DNA from: an uncultured Flavobacteriales bacterium
Lineage (GTDB): Bacteria > Bacteroidota > Bacteroidia > Flavobacteriales > Crocinitomicaceae
NCBI GenBank assembly: GCA_946479985.1
Contig: CAMLIF010000024.1
Coordinates: forward strand, 1 to 39,940
Length of the DNA: 39,940 bases
Direction of reading: 5' to 3'
Part shown: positions 14,882 through 23,175 of the stretch, piece by piece
How positions within the stretch are numbered: position 1 is the first letter of the stretch
Layout: each line of letters starts with the position of its first letter
Translations under genes and position numbers: made by a program
Notes under the pieces: generated by a model
What the model was told of the DNA's origin: nothing
Seen by the model: the letters and a program-made list of their open reading frames with translations, nothing else
Database searches by the model: none

Positions 14882-16546
14882 ATGAAACGTATATTTCTCC
14901 TTTGGAGCATTCTCTTTTGCTTCAACTCCTTCGCCGGAGACAAAGAAACCATCAAATCCACAATTTCCGACGTTACCGTTTATACCAACGGAGCACAAAT
15001 CTACAGAAAGGCCAATTTTACGGCAAAAGTTGGTGTTACGGAACTCATCATTGAAGGAGTTAGTCCGAATATTGATCCGAGAAGTTTACAGGTAAAAGCA
15101 TTCGGCAATGTGATTATCATCGATTCGAAGTACGATACGTATTATCCTGAGCCGCTTAAACCAAAACTGGAAGGATTACCATTGAAGATCAGAAACGATA
15201 TTCGCCTGCTCCAGGATTCATTGGATAACATGAATTACGATTTACGTGAAATCCAGGATGAAATTGATGTTTTGAACACTTCTAAGAATATCCTGGCAAA
15301 CAACGGCGCAATCAAAGGTCAGGGGAAAGTAAATGATTCTATTCAGCTTCTCAAACAGGCAATGGAATACTACCAGGTGAAAATGAATGAACTGAACAAG
15401 AAAATTCAGGTGCTTCAGAAACGTAAAGCGGAGAAAACAGCAAAGTACAGTGCTATGAATCAGCGTATGCAGGATTTATTGAACTATCAGTCTTCCAATG
15501 AGCCGGAACAGCCAAAAGGACCAATCCACCGAATTATTGTAACTGTACAATCGAAAGAAGTAGTTACCGGAAAACTAAATGTTTCTTATTTGGTTTCCGA
15601 CGCTTCCTGGGTTCCCAGCTACGATTTAAGAGCAGATATCAACACCGGCAAGGTGAATTTGACCTACAAAGCATTAATTCGTCAGAACACGCAGGAAAAA
15701 TGGGATGATGTAAAGATTACGCTTTCCACCATTGATCCGTCTCAGAACAAAACCAAACCGGAATTACATCCGTGGTATTTGGATTATTACTACCAGCAGA
15801 CGTATTCAAATTACGGACGTACCAATAATGTGGGCGTTTATCAAAAAGATGAGTTGTCAAAATCGCTCGAAGATGCCTACTCTAACGCCCCGGCTCCAGC
15901 AGGAGAAGCATACAATTTCACTACAATGATCGACCGCGTGATTGCTGCCGAATACAAAATTGATCTGCCGTATACAATAGAATCTGATGGAGAAAGTCAC
16001 TTGGTTTTGGTTCAAAACAATGAGTTGACAGCTAACTACAGATATTACTGCGTTCCGAAAATTGATCCGGGAGTATTCCTGGTTGCTGAAATCCTTAAAC
16101 TGGATGAACTTCAATTAGTTCCTGCAACAGCAAATATCTTCTTCGACGGAACTTTCATGGGTGAAACTTATTTAAATCCTACAACTATGAGCGATACTCT
16201 TTTATTGAGTCTTGGAAAAGATCCGAATATTATCGCACGTAGAGTTCTGATGAAAAAAGATGTGAAAGAGAAAATCATCGACAAAGATATTGAGCGAACG
16301 GTTTCATTTGAAATCTCGATCAAAAATCTGAAAGGAACTCCTGTTGAAATCGTTGTGGAAGATCAGCTGCCGATAACCACAAACAGCGAGATTACGATTG
16401 AGAAAGTAGATGTCAATAAGGCCAATCACAACGAATCTACGGGTAAACTGGAATGGATTGTCAACCTCAAAGCAAAAGAAAGCACCAAATTGACATACTC
16501 GTTTAAGGTGAAATATCCGAAGGACAAAAATGTTGGGATACAATAA
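14882..16546 (+). CDS. MuiA family / DUF4139 domain protein, exported
   Basis: A 554-residue protein starting at the ATG at 14882, which gives the signal peptide MKRIFLLWSILFCFNSFAG; the frame is open from 14840 but that start would bury the signal. Family signs are the N-terminal SDVTVYTNGAQIYRKANF, a central coiled coil (about residues 100-200, RNDIRLLQDSLDNMNYDLREI and QAMEYYQVKMNEL), the DUF4139 core with YLVSDASWVPSYDLRAD and LTYKALIRQNTQEKWDDVKITLST, and the end LEWIVNLKAKESTKLTYSFKVKYPKDK. The name comes from the Azotobacter mucoidy-inhibitor gene; the biochemical role is unknown. A hairpin terminator follows. Confidence 0.88.
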   Translation: MKRIFLLWSILFCFNSFAGDKETIKSTISDVTVYTNGAQIYRKANFTAKVGVTELIIEGVSPNIDPRSLQVKAFGNVIIIDSKYDTYYPEPLKPKLEGLPLKIRNDIRLLQDSLDNMNYDLREIQDEIDVLNTSKNILANNGAIKGQGKVNDSIQLLKQAMEYYQVKMNELNKKIQVLQKRKAEKTAKYSAMNQRMQDLLNYQSSNEPEQPKGPIHRIIVTVQSKEVVTGKLNVSYLVSDASWVPSYDLRADINTGKVNLTYKALIRQNTQEKWDDVKITLSTIDPSQNKTKPELHPWYLDYYYQQTYSNYGRTNNVGVYQKDELSKSLEDAYSNAPAPAGEAYNFTTMIDRVIAAEYKIDLPYTIESDGESHLVLVQNNELTANYRYYCVPKIDPGVFLVAEILKLDELQLVPATANIFFDGTFMGETYLNPTTMSDTLLLSLGKDPNIIARRVLMKKDVKEKIIDKDIERTVSFEISIKNLKGTPVEIVVEDQLPITTNSEITIEKVDVNKANHNESTGKLEWIVNLKAKESTKLTYSFKVKYPKDKNVGIQ

Positions 16547-16569
16547 AATGAATAGAAAATAGCGATAGG

Positions 16570-16610
16570 AAGCAGGTTTAGAGAAGTCTTTGAACCTGCT
16601 TTCTGCTTTT
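16570..16610 (+). terminator. Intrinsic terminator after the MuiA-family gene
   Basis: Stem AAGCAGGTT (16570-16578) with AACCTGCTT (16593-16601) and a 14-nt loop, followed by TCTGCTTTT. It lies about 23 nt after the stop. The rest of the gap to 16738 shows no gene. Confidence 0.7.
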
Positions 16611-16738
16611 AATGAGTTTTAAATTAGATAAAGTAAAATATCTGAAGAATAAAAACGTTAGAATACCATGTTGGTTCTTTTTCATTGTATAGTAGCCGGA
16701 GAATAGGCTGGATTGAATTTCTGTCTGTTCTCTGGTCT

Positions 16739-17116
16739 CTATTTTCTGATTTCCTTATAAGAAAAAAACAAATTCGCCCAGATAATCTTCGATAACGCGT
16801 ATTTCAGCGGACCAGTCAATATTGAAAGTGTAATGATAAAAGTGATTTCCCAAAAGGTACTTACCCATGGAAGGAAAAAGTGAAATCCGACCCAGCAGAT
16901 TACAAACTCTGCAACCGCCAAGCCGTATGAAGCGTACATGGCACCGTAGTAAAAACCAACCTCTTTTTCGTATTTCAATCCGCAATTCGGGCATCTTGGA
17001 TATATATCGCCTGCTTTTCTAAGATTGTAAGGATGTGAGACAAAGAATTCCCCTTCGTGACACTGCGGACACTTAAAGTGTAAAATGCTGTATAATCTGT
17101 TTCCTTTCTTGATCAT
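16739..17116 (-). CDS. DUF983 family zinc-ribbon membrane protein
   Basis: A 125-residue protein with two CxxC pairs, CPQCHEGEFF (about 15-24) and CPNCGLKYEKEVGFYYGAMYASYGLAV (about 42-68), then two or three membrane helices (AEFVICWVGFHFFLPW, EITFIITLSILTG). This is the DUF983 pattern; the cysteines probably bind one zinc. Function is unknown; in proteobacteria relatives sit in cytochrome oxidase regions, but nothing here points to that. It is divergent from the BaiN-type gene and convergent with muiA. Confidence 0.85.
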   Translation of the reverse strand: MIKKGNRLYSILHFKCPQCHEGEFFVSHPYNLRKAGDIYPRCPNCGLKYEKEVGFYYGAMYASYGLAVAEFVICWVGFHFFLPWVSTFWEITFIITLSILTGPLKYALSKIIWANLFFSYKEIRK

Positions 17117-17264
17117 TTCTCAGAGTGCGAAGTTACTCTTTTCTATGTGTTTACGGACGTTTCCGAGGAAATAATTATTTTTTTCTGAAATAAAATGAAA
17201 CCTTTTAAAGGCACTTGCGTTCTACTAACAAACGGATCAATTATTAACATCTACAGGTTAAGGG

Positions 17265-17303
17265 AAAAAGGCTTTTCGATTATCGAAGGGCCTTTTTCTT
17301 TTT
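17265..17303 (+). terminator. Terminator-like hairpin with no obvious upstream gene
   Basis: GAAAAAGGC (17265-17273) pairs with GCCTTTTTC (17290-17298); an inner TTCGA/TCGAA stem extends it, and T-rich sequence follows to 17303. On the plus strand it would end a transcript from the 17117-17264 gap, where I see no coding gene; the neighbouring DUF983 gene runs the other way. It may end a small RNA or stop read-through into the next gene. Confidence 0.6.
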
Positions 17304-17306
17304 AGT

Positions 17307-17314
17307 TACTTTTG
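17307..17314 (+). promoter_or_regulatory. -7 box directly before the BaiN-type gene (leaderless mRNA predicted)
   Basis: TACTTTTG matches TAnnTTTG and ends 4 nt before the ATG at 17319. The predicted start of transcription falls on or next to the start codon, so the message is probably leaderless. Confidence 0.6.
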
Positions 17315-17318
17315 CAGA

Positions 17319-18539
17319 ATGAAACAAGTAGACGTTCTTGTAATAGGTGCGGGTGCAGCGGGTTGTTTTGCTGCAATTCAGGCTAATCGTTTTCACTCTT
17401 CGGCATCTGTTGTTATCCTGGAAAAATCTCTGAATGCGCTTTCAAAAGTTCGTATTTCCGGTGGCGGGCGCTGTAATGTAACGAACGTTATTTCTGATCC
17501 GCAGGAGTTATCATTGCATTATCCCCGTGGACAGCGTTTCCTTAAAAAAGCATTTCACCAGTTTTCAAGTAACGAAATGAAATTATGGCTGGAAGAACAT
17601 AATGTAAAACTGCGTCTTTATCCGGATGGCTGTTATTTCCCGGAATCAAATACTTCTGAAACCATTATTTCTCTTTTTCAAAACGAACTGAAAAGAGTCG
17701 ATATCGCTATCGAATTTCAACAGGGAGTAACTGAAATAAGAAAAGAAGAGAATTCCTTCCTTGTTACTACGAACAAAGATTCCTGGCTTGCGAAAAACGT
17801 GATCTGTACAACCGGCGGACATCCGAAAATCAGTGGATTCTCCTACTTACGCTCATTCGATCTGAAACTGGTTGATCCGGTTCCTTCCTTGTTTACCTTT
17901 AATTTGCCTGATAATTCCATTGTAGATTTAATGGGAATTGTGAAGGAAGAAGCAATTGTTCGCCTGGTAGGAGAAAAGTGGAGTGGAGACGGACCGCTTT
18001 TAGTTACGCATTGGGGATTGAGCGGGCCTGCCATATTAAAATGTTCTGCTTTCGGAGCAAGGATTTTATCGGAAAAAGGGTACGAACACGAGTTTGTAGT
18101 GAATTGGACTGGTGGAATGAAGCCCGATATCGTATTTCAGGAGTTAAATGCTCAGTTGAAATCACAAAAGCAAATCGGGAATACTCCGCAATTCGGAATA
18201 AAATCACGGTTGTGGAATCATTTGCTCGAACGTTCTTCGATTCCTGCAGATGCCAGCTGGGTTTCATTAAGCGCAAAATCCATGAACAGATTGACAGAAA
18301 CGTTGGTGAATTGTTCGTTTAAGATGAAAGGAAAAACTACCTTTAAGGAAGAGTTTGTGACTGCCGGAGGTGTTGATCTTTCTGAGATTGATGTTCAGAC
18401 CATGCAGGCCAAACGAATTCCGGGCTTGTTTTTTGCAGGTGAAATAATGGACATTGACGGAATAACAGGAGGATTTAACTTTCAAGCTGCCTGGACCACC
18501 GCTTTTATCGCGGGAAAGTCAATTAAAATAGATGAATAA
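17319..18539 (+). CDS. BaiN/RdsA family NAD(P)/FAD-dependent oxidoreductase
   Basis: A 406-residue flavoprotein of the HI0933/BaiN family. The FAD-binding motif VLVIGAGAAGCFAA starts at residue 6, the family signature KVRISGGGRCNVTN is at 43-56, a second nucleotide-proximal motif VICTTGGHPKIS lies in the middle, and the C-terminal FAD block AGEIMDIDGITGGFNFQAAWTTAFIAGKSI closes the protein. Members are flavin-dependent reductases; BaiN acts on bile-acid intermediates in gut clostridia, but the substrate here is unknown and bile acids are not implied. The lipoprotein gene downstream overlaps its stop by one base (TAATG), so they form an operon. Confidence 0.9.
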   Translation: MKQVDVLVIGAGAAGCFAAIQANRFHSSASVVILEKSLNALSKVRISGGGRCNVTNVISDPQELSLHYPRGQRFLKKAFHQFSSNEMKLWLEEHNVKLRLYPDGCYFPESNTSETIISLFQNELKRVDIAIEFQQGVTEIRKEENSFLVTTNKDSWLAKNVICTTGGHPKISGFSYLRSFDLKLVDPVPSLFTFNLPDNSIVDLMGIVKEEAIVRLVGEKWSGDGPLLVTHWGLSGPAILKCSAFGARILSEKGYEHEFVVNWTGGMKPDIVFQELNAQLKSQKQIGNTPQFGIKSRLWNHLLERSSIPADASWVSLSAKSMNRLTETLVNCSFKMKGKTTFKEEFVTAGGVDLSEIDVQTMQAKRIPGLFFAGEIMDIDGITGGFNFQAAWTTAFIAGKSIKIDE

Positions 18540-18901
18540 TGAAAAAAATATGTTTAATAATGATGATTGTCGGAGGCCTGGCAATGTCATGCAGAACAAA
18601 TAAGGAAGCTGTTGCAAATACGGGTACAACCGAGAATCCTGGAAAAGAACAACCTGTTGATGGCGGAATGGATTTACCAATTGTAGAAGGAATTGTTAAA
18701 ATCAGTCCTGAATGCGGTGCTTACGTCCGGGTGACAAAAGGTGACGTAATGATTTCTTATTTGGTAGTGAATTTGCCGGATAAATATCGTTCCGAAGGAT
18801 TGAGACTTCGTTTCAGCTACGAAAACGTAATGGCGAAACTTCCGGCTGGCTGTGAGTTTTTAAAACCGGTTTCAGCTTCAAACCTGGAAGAAATAAAATA
18901 A
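18539..18901 (+). CDS. Small lipoprotein of unknown function
   Basis: A 120-residue protein with a lipoprotein signal (MKKICLIMMIVGGLAMSC, lipobox cysteine 18), a Thr/Glu/Pro-rich linker to about residue 45, and a small conserved-looking domain: VEGIVKISPECGAYVRVTKGDVMISYLVVNLPDKYRSEGLRLRFSYE and LPAGCEF. Two cysteines in the domain (in PECG and AGCE) could form a disulfide. I do not recognise a named family. It is translationally coupled to the BaiN-type gene by a 1-nt overlap and converges on the Hpt gene with only 3 nt between stops. Confidence 0.75.
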   Translation: MKKICLIMMIVGGLAMSCRTNKEAVANTGTTENPGKEQPVDGGMDLPIVEGIVKISPECGAYVRVTKGDVMISYLVVNLPDKYRSEGLRLRFSYENVMAKLPAGCEFLKPVSASNLEEIK

Positions 18902-18904
18902 AGG

Positions 18905-19261
18905 TTATTGGTTAAGAACGGTGTTTATTTCAATAAAACTATGTTTTAATTGATTGATAAGATATTCAAACAGCGCTTGCTCTTCAGATGTAAGCGTTGT
19001 TTTGTCTCTAAACGTTTCTATCGTTGAGAGATCATCTAAAAGAGATTCATAACCAACCAATTGTACAGATGATTTCAATTTATGGCACACATCTGCAATT
19101 GCTGCCATCTCTGAATTCACGTAAGCCTCAGTCATTTTCTGAACGTCTTTACCCACTTCAGAAATATATAATCTGAGCATCTTTCTTTCAATAGTCGCAT
19201 CGCCCGAAGAAAGGTGCTTCAGATAAGTGAGATTGATTGGTAACATTATCTTTTCTATCAT
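18905..19261 (-). CDS. Hpt domain phosphotransfer protein
   Basis: A 118-residue stand-alone histidine phosphotransfer protein. The phosphorylation motif is VCHKLKSSVQLVG with His60, inside a four-helix pattern (TIERKMLRLYISEVGKDVQKM, AIADVCHKLKSSV, SLLDDLSTIETF, ALFEYLINQLKHSFIEINTV). It would pass phosphate between a hybrid kinase and a response regulator. The adjacent response regulator is 32 nt upstream on the same strand, so the two are likely partners. No kinase is encoded in the window, so the input must come from elsewhere. Confidence 0.87.
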   Translation of the reverse strand: MIEKIMLPINLTYLKHLSSGDATIERKMLRLYISEVGKDVQKMTEAYVNSEMAAIADVCHKLKSSVQLVGYESLLDDLSTIETFRDKTTLTSEEQALFEYLINQLKHSFIEINTVLNQ

Positions 19262-19293
19262 GGCTCTAAAATTATTTGCTGCTTGAACTAAAT

Positions 19294-19707
19294 CTAACCT
19301 AATTTTCTGACAATAACCTCACTGATCTTTTGAAAAGCGTTGTCATTCTTTGGAATAAAATGGAAAGTATCGGTTTCGTTTGTCAATAAATTGTGATTGG
19401 CCGAGTGAAGAATGAGTGTAATTCCCGGATATTTTATCTGGATTTGCTCAAGGGAATCTATTCCGAGCGTAGCATCTTTATATTTTTCCCCTAAAAAATT
19501 ATCCATTAGAATAATGTCAGGAGTGTATCCATGTTCCAGCTTAACTTCAATCACTTCGGAAACAGGAAAAGATTCAATAAGGATTTTGTCGCCATGGATC
19601 TTTTTCAGATAAAATTCAAGCTGTCGCAGATAAACAGGATTGTCTTCGGCAACATAAATGATGAGTGGGGTCAGGTTCGGGTTTTGTTTCTTTTTAAAAA
19701 GTCCCAT
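19294..19707 (-). CDS. Single-domain response regulator
   Basis: A 137-residue receiver-only protein. Residues Glu21-Asp22 (VAEDN) form the acidic pocket, Asp69 in PDIILMDNFLG is the phosphate acceptor, Ser102 (LILHSANH) sits at the conserved Ser/Thr position, and Lys120 in FIPKND is the conserved lysine. There is no output domain, so it probably acts by protein binding or as a phosphate relay. The N-terminus MGLFKKKQNPN is basic. First gene of a two-gene unit with the Hpt protein. Confidence 0.88.
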   Translation of the reverse strand: MGLFKKKQNPNLTPLIIYVAEDNPVYLRQLEFYLKKIHGDKILIESFPVSEVIEVKLEHGYTPDIILMDNFLGEKYKDATLGIDSLEQIQIKYPGITLILHSANHNLLTNETDTFHFIPKNDNAFQKISEVIVRKLG

Positions 19708-19796
19708 TTTTTCTGAATAAGATTCACGTAAAGTTAATTCAGAATCACTGACCGGTCAAGTACAATTATGAAGCAATACGGCTAAATGATTTGTAT

Positions 19797-20735
19797 TTAA
19801 AGAGTTTGCATTAAATTTTCGTATAACCGGATCATGGCAAGTATATCTGATTTGAAAACTTTCTCGTCTGGCGTATGTACATGGTCTTCGGGTGCACCAA
19901 TAAAGCACCAGTCGATGGGTAAACTTGCTTTTTGGAGAACGGAACCATCGCTTCCTCCAGCAGATTCTACTTCCAGTTGGTATTGAACACCCGATTTTTC
20001 TGCCAGATCAATGATTTTGTTTAAAAAACTTCTTCTCGGCAACATACTGTCGCGCATGGAAATAGCAACTCCTCCGCCATGAGTTACGTACGGAGTTACC
20101 CATGTAATATCACTGATCAATGCTTGCTGTACGCCGTATGTTTCAAATAAATACTTTGCAATAAACCCAACCGAGTTTCCGCCATGTTCTTCGTAGGTTG
20201 AAAAAACAATTGCACCGTTTTCCAATGTTTTAGCTACTTCCAATGCAGAAAAAACGCCCAAACGATTGTCCAGGTATGATGATTGAACATATTCGTCTGT
20301 CTCGCGGAAATTGTTTTTGAATGAAAGTAAAGTTCCTCTGTCGATAGCTCTGTCACAAACATAATGTGGAGAAAAGTGTCCGTCTTCGGTTTCGTTTAAC
20401 CAGACTTCGGCCTCGAGTTCACCATCCGAATCTGATCCAACCAACAAAGTTCCTTCAATATTTCTTGGACCTCCAACACGAATCAGGTCATCTGCATAGC
20501 CTGCGGAATAACCAATTGTATCGATATGAGCGTAAATCGCGGTTTTCGGGCTGCCGAAAATCAGTACAATGTTGTCCTGCAACCACGATTCCTGCAAAAT
20601 AACCGGCTGAGTTTTCCAGTGTTTGCTGTGTGACTCAACATATTTTAGAATGAATGCTTTGATTTTCCCTTCGTCGCTGGCTACACCTTGTATTTTAACC
20701 AGCTGTTTCAATAATTCAATGTTCTCTAATTCCAT
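19797..20735 (-). CDS. M20/M42-type metallopeptidase (aminopeptidase)
   Basis: A 312-residue cytoplasmic metallopeptidase. Probable metal and active-site residues are AHIDT (His70, Asp72), YLDNRLG (bridging Asp), STYEEHGG (catalytic Glu and Glu ligand), ISDITWV (Asp) and EDHVHTPDE (His). The order matches M42 glutamyl aminopeptidase/M20 peptidases, although the protein is shorter than usual and lacks a clear dimerisation/lid insert. It starts 1 nt after the stop of the YigZ gene, so the two are co-transcribed. The peptide substrate is unknown. Confidence 0.83.
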   Translation of the reverse strand: MELENIELLKQLVKIQGVASDEGKIKAFILKYVESHSKHWKTQPVILQESWLQDNIVLIFGSPKTAIYAHIDTIGYSAGYADDLIRVGGPRNIEGTLLVGSDSDGELEAEVWLNETEDGHFSPHYVCDRAIDRGTLLSFKNNFRETDEYVQSSYLDNRLGVFSALEVAKTLENGAIVFSTYEEHGGNSVGFIAKYLFETYGVQQALISDITWVTPYVTHGGGVAISMRDSMLPRRSFLNKIIDLAEKSGVQYQLEVESAGGSDGSVLQKASLPIDWCFIGAPEDHVHTPDEKVFKSDILAMIRLYENLMQTL

Positions 20736-20736
20736 A

Positions 20737-21324
20737 TTATTCTTGTAAATATCTGGTTTGTATCTCGTTTATCAGTTCTTCGTCCGAAACCGGGATCTCT
20801 ACCGTAAACCGGCAAACACTGTTGATTTCCTGTTTGATGATCCTGCATCCGGATTTCTTGATCAGTTTCATTGCAGTAGAAAGTTCTTCGTATGCAAATT
20901 GAAAGTCGATTCTTATACTGTCTTCGGCTTCAATGATCTTAGCGTTTTCCAGGGCTTGTTTTGCAGATGTTTTGTAGGCGTTAATCAAACCGCCAACACC
21001 GAGATTTGTTCCGCCATAATAGCGAACAACCGCAATTAGAACATTGGTAAGATCAAAAGACTGAATCTGTCCCAATATCGGCGGGCCAGCAGAATTTGAC
21101 GGTTCACCATCATCACTGGATCGATAAAGTTTTTTGTCGCTGCCTAGTCTGAATGCCGAACAAACATGACAAGCTTGTGGGTTTTCTCTGCGTAATTGTG
21201 AAATGTGTTGTTTTACTTCGCTTTCTGAAGTACACGGAATGGCGTAAGCGATAAATTTAGATCCTTTTTCCTTGTAGAACCCTTCGCTGAGAGAATCAAT
21301 TGTTTGAAACTTGCCGTTTGACAT
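20737..21324 (-). CDS. YigZ/IMPACT family protein
   Basis: A 195-residue UPF0029 (YigZ) protein. Family signs are EGFYKEKGSKFIAYAIPC at the N-terminus, CHVCSAFRLG, DDGEPSNSAGPPILGQI, and VVRYYGGTNLGVGGLINAYK, followed by a C-terminal ferredoxin-like domain. Eukaryotic IMPACT regulates translation through Gcn1; the bacterial role is not settled. It heads a two-gene operon with the M42-like peptidase and lies directly downstream of the dnaA terminator, so it should have its own promoter, which I could not identify. Confidence 0.88.
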   Translation of the reverse strand: MSNGKFQTIDSLSEGFYKEKGSKFIAYAIPCTSESEVKQHISQLRRENPQACHVCSAFRLGSDKKLYRSSDDGEPSNSAGPPILGQIQSFDLTNVLIAVVRYYGGTNLGVGGLINAYKTSAKQALENAKIIEAEDSIRIDFQFAYEELSTAMKLIKKSGCRIIKQEINSVCRFTVEIPVSDEELINEIQTRYLQE

Positions 21325-21340
21325 ACAGACACTTTCTTAA

Positions 21341-21382
21341 AACAAAAATCCCGGTACTGAGCAAAGTCGAAGTACCGGGATT
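21341..21382 (-). terminator. Intrinsic terminator of dnaA
   Basis: A perfect 12-bp stem (AATCCCGGTACT at 21347-21358 with its complement at 21371-21382) and a 12-nt loop; on the minus strand it is followed by TTTTTGTTTT. It starts 7 nt after the dnaA stop. Confidence 0.9.
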
Positions 21383-21388
21383 CAATAT

Positions 21389-22819
21389 TTATTGGATCGT
21401 TAATTTTTTCTCCAGGTCTTCCAGGTAGGCTCTGAACTGTTTGTCTGTTTCAGACAGATTCATTACCGTTCTGCAGGCGTGCAGTACTGTTGCGTGATCT
21501 TTTCCGCCACAATGAGCTCCGATACTTGCCAATGATGATTTCGTCATCTTTTTAGAGAAATACATGGAAATCTGACGAGCCTGAACTACTTCACGCTTAC
21601 GTGTTTTAGATTTCAGCATTTCAATCGGAAGATCGAAGTAATCACAAACCACTTTTTGAATGTAGTCAATAGATACTTCACGTGCGGTGTTCTTAACAAA
21701 CTTGTCGATCATTTGCTTCGCCAACTCAAGCGTAATTGCTTTTTTGTTCAACGATGCCTGTGCTAACAAAGATGTCATTGCGCCTTCCATCTCGCGGATG
21801 TTTGTATTGATACTGTATGCTAAGTATTCAACTACCTCATTCGGTAATTCAATTCCGCTGCCGTACATTTTCTTCTCCATGATCGCAATACGCGTTTCCA
21901 GGTCCGGAGTAGATAAATCTGCCGAAAGTCCCCATTTAAAACGAGAAAGTAAGCGCTGCTCCATTCCCTGCATTTCTACCGGCGGTTTATCAGATGTTAA
22001 GATAATCTGTTTGCCGTTTTGGTGCAGGTGATTGAAAATATGGAAGAATACATCCTGTGTTTTTTCTTTTCCTGAGAAAAACTGCACATCATCAATGATT
22101 AAAACATCAATCATTTGATAGAAATGAATGAAATCATTTGTTGTACCGTTTCTTACTGCGTCAATAAACTGGTGCGCGAATTTTTCTGAACTAACGTATA
22201 GAACTGTTTTATTCGGGAACTGGTTTTTTACACCAATACCAATTGAATGCGCCAAATGCGTTTTTCCTAATCCAACACCACCATAAATCAATAAAGGGTT
22301 GAATGCGGTTCCACCTGGCTTATTTGCAACTGCGTAGCCCGCTGAGCGAGCTAATCGATTACAGTCTCCTTCTACAAAATTCTCGAAAGAATAAGAGGGA
22401 TTCAGGTTCGAATCAACGTTTACCTTACGTAACCCGGGAATAATAAATGGATTTTTAATCGGGTTTTCCGAAATATCTATTGGCATATTCATAGGAGCAT
22501 TTTTCACTGCTTTCTTGTTAGATGCAGGAAGCTTTACCGTGTAAGGATTTGAATTGTTAGGAGAGTTTTCCATGACAATACTGTATTCCAACTGTCCTTC
22601 TGTCCCTAATTCTTTTTTGATCACCTTTTTTAATAATGTAATATAATGTTCTTCCAACCACTCGTAAAAGAAGTGGGAAGGCACCTGAATAGTTAACACG
22701 CTGTCTTCAATTCTTACGGGTATAATTGGTTCGAACCAAGTTTTATAAGCTTGAAGAGGCAGGTTGTCTTTAATCACTTTAAGACAAGAATTCCAGATTG
22801 CGTCATGATTGGCACTCAT
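21389..22819 (-). CDS. dnaA: Chromosomal replication initiator DnaA
   Basis: A 476-residue DnaA with all four domains: domain I (residues 1-85, AIWNSCLKVIKDNLPLQAYKTWFEPI), a short linker to about 140, the AAA+ domain starting NPSYSFENFVEGDCNRLA with Walker A GGVGLGKT (180-187) and Walker B VLIIDDVQFF (239-248), the arginine-finger region QRLLSRFKWGL, and domain IV ending in the DNA-binding signature GGKDHATVLHACRTV. It opens the replication origin in its ATP form. The gene is monocistronic, with a strong terminator downstream. I found no cluster of consensus DnaA boxes in its upstream region. Confidence 0.97.
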   Translation of the reverse strand: MSANHDAIWNSCLKVIKDNLPLQAYKTWFEPIIPVRIEDSVLTIQVPSHFFYEWLEEHYITLLKKVIKKELGTEGQLEYSIVMENSPNNSNPYTVKLPASNKKAVKNAPMNMPIDISENPIKNPFIIPGLRKVNVDSNLNPSYSFENFVEGDCNRLARSAGYAVANKPGGTAFNPLLIYGGVGLGKTHLAHSIGIGVKNQFPNKTVLYVSSEKFAHQFIDAVRNGTTNDFIHFYQMIDVLIIDDVQFFSGKEKTQDVFFHIFNHLHQNGKQIILTSDKPPVEMQGMEQRLLSRFKWGLSADLSTPDLETRIAIMEKKMYGSGIELPNEVVEYLAYSINTNIREMEGAMTSLLAQASLNKKAITLELAKQMIDKFVKNTAREVSIDYIQKVVCDYFDLPIEMLKSKTRKREVVQARQISMYFSKKMTKSSLASIGAHCGGKDHATVLHACRTVMNLSETDKQFRAYLEDLEKKLTIQ

Positions 22820-23175
22820 CGGGGTAGACAGTTTTTAATGTTTTATTGTTTTTTTTGCTTTATTCACTTTGAAAACCAGTAGTAATCAGGCTTCCGTTTT
22901 GACATGGACAAATATTCTCATAAAAAAGTGAAAAAAAAAACCGGGGAAGGGTTGATTATTAAAAAAGTTTTACTTCGGTTGAAGTAATTCTTTAACTCAA
23001 TTCTACGGAATCGTCAATAACGTGTAATTCATCGATGAATAAAATATTATCAAAGATTAATGTTAAGAAAATAACGTTGAACTCCTAACCATGGTAAGTA
23101 TAAAATTAACTTGTTTTTTCGAAAAACATTCACAATTTTGAATAAAAAAAATGCAAAAGTTTTAAGTTGAACAAA
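22820..23175. promoter_or_regulatory. AT-rich intergenic region between dnaA and the thioesterase gene
   Basis: This 356-nt gap holds divergent promoters for dnaA and the thioesterase operon. I see no ORF or RNA gene. It contains a perfect 14-bp palindrome ATTCATCGATGAAT (23027-23040), an inverted repeat TTACTTC-GGTT-GAAGTAA (22970-22987) and A/T runs. No TTATCCACA-type DnaA box was found on either strand, so I do not call an origin here. No exact TAnnTTTG box was found on either strand in the parts I checked. Confidence 0.5.

Noticed and set aside
22820..23175. Replication origin next to dnaA
   Set aside because: No cluster of TTATCCACA-type DnaA boxes is visible; palindromes and AT-richness alone are not enough.
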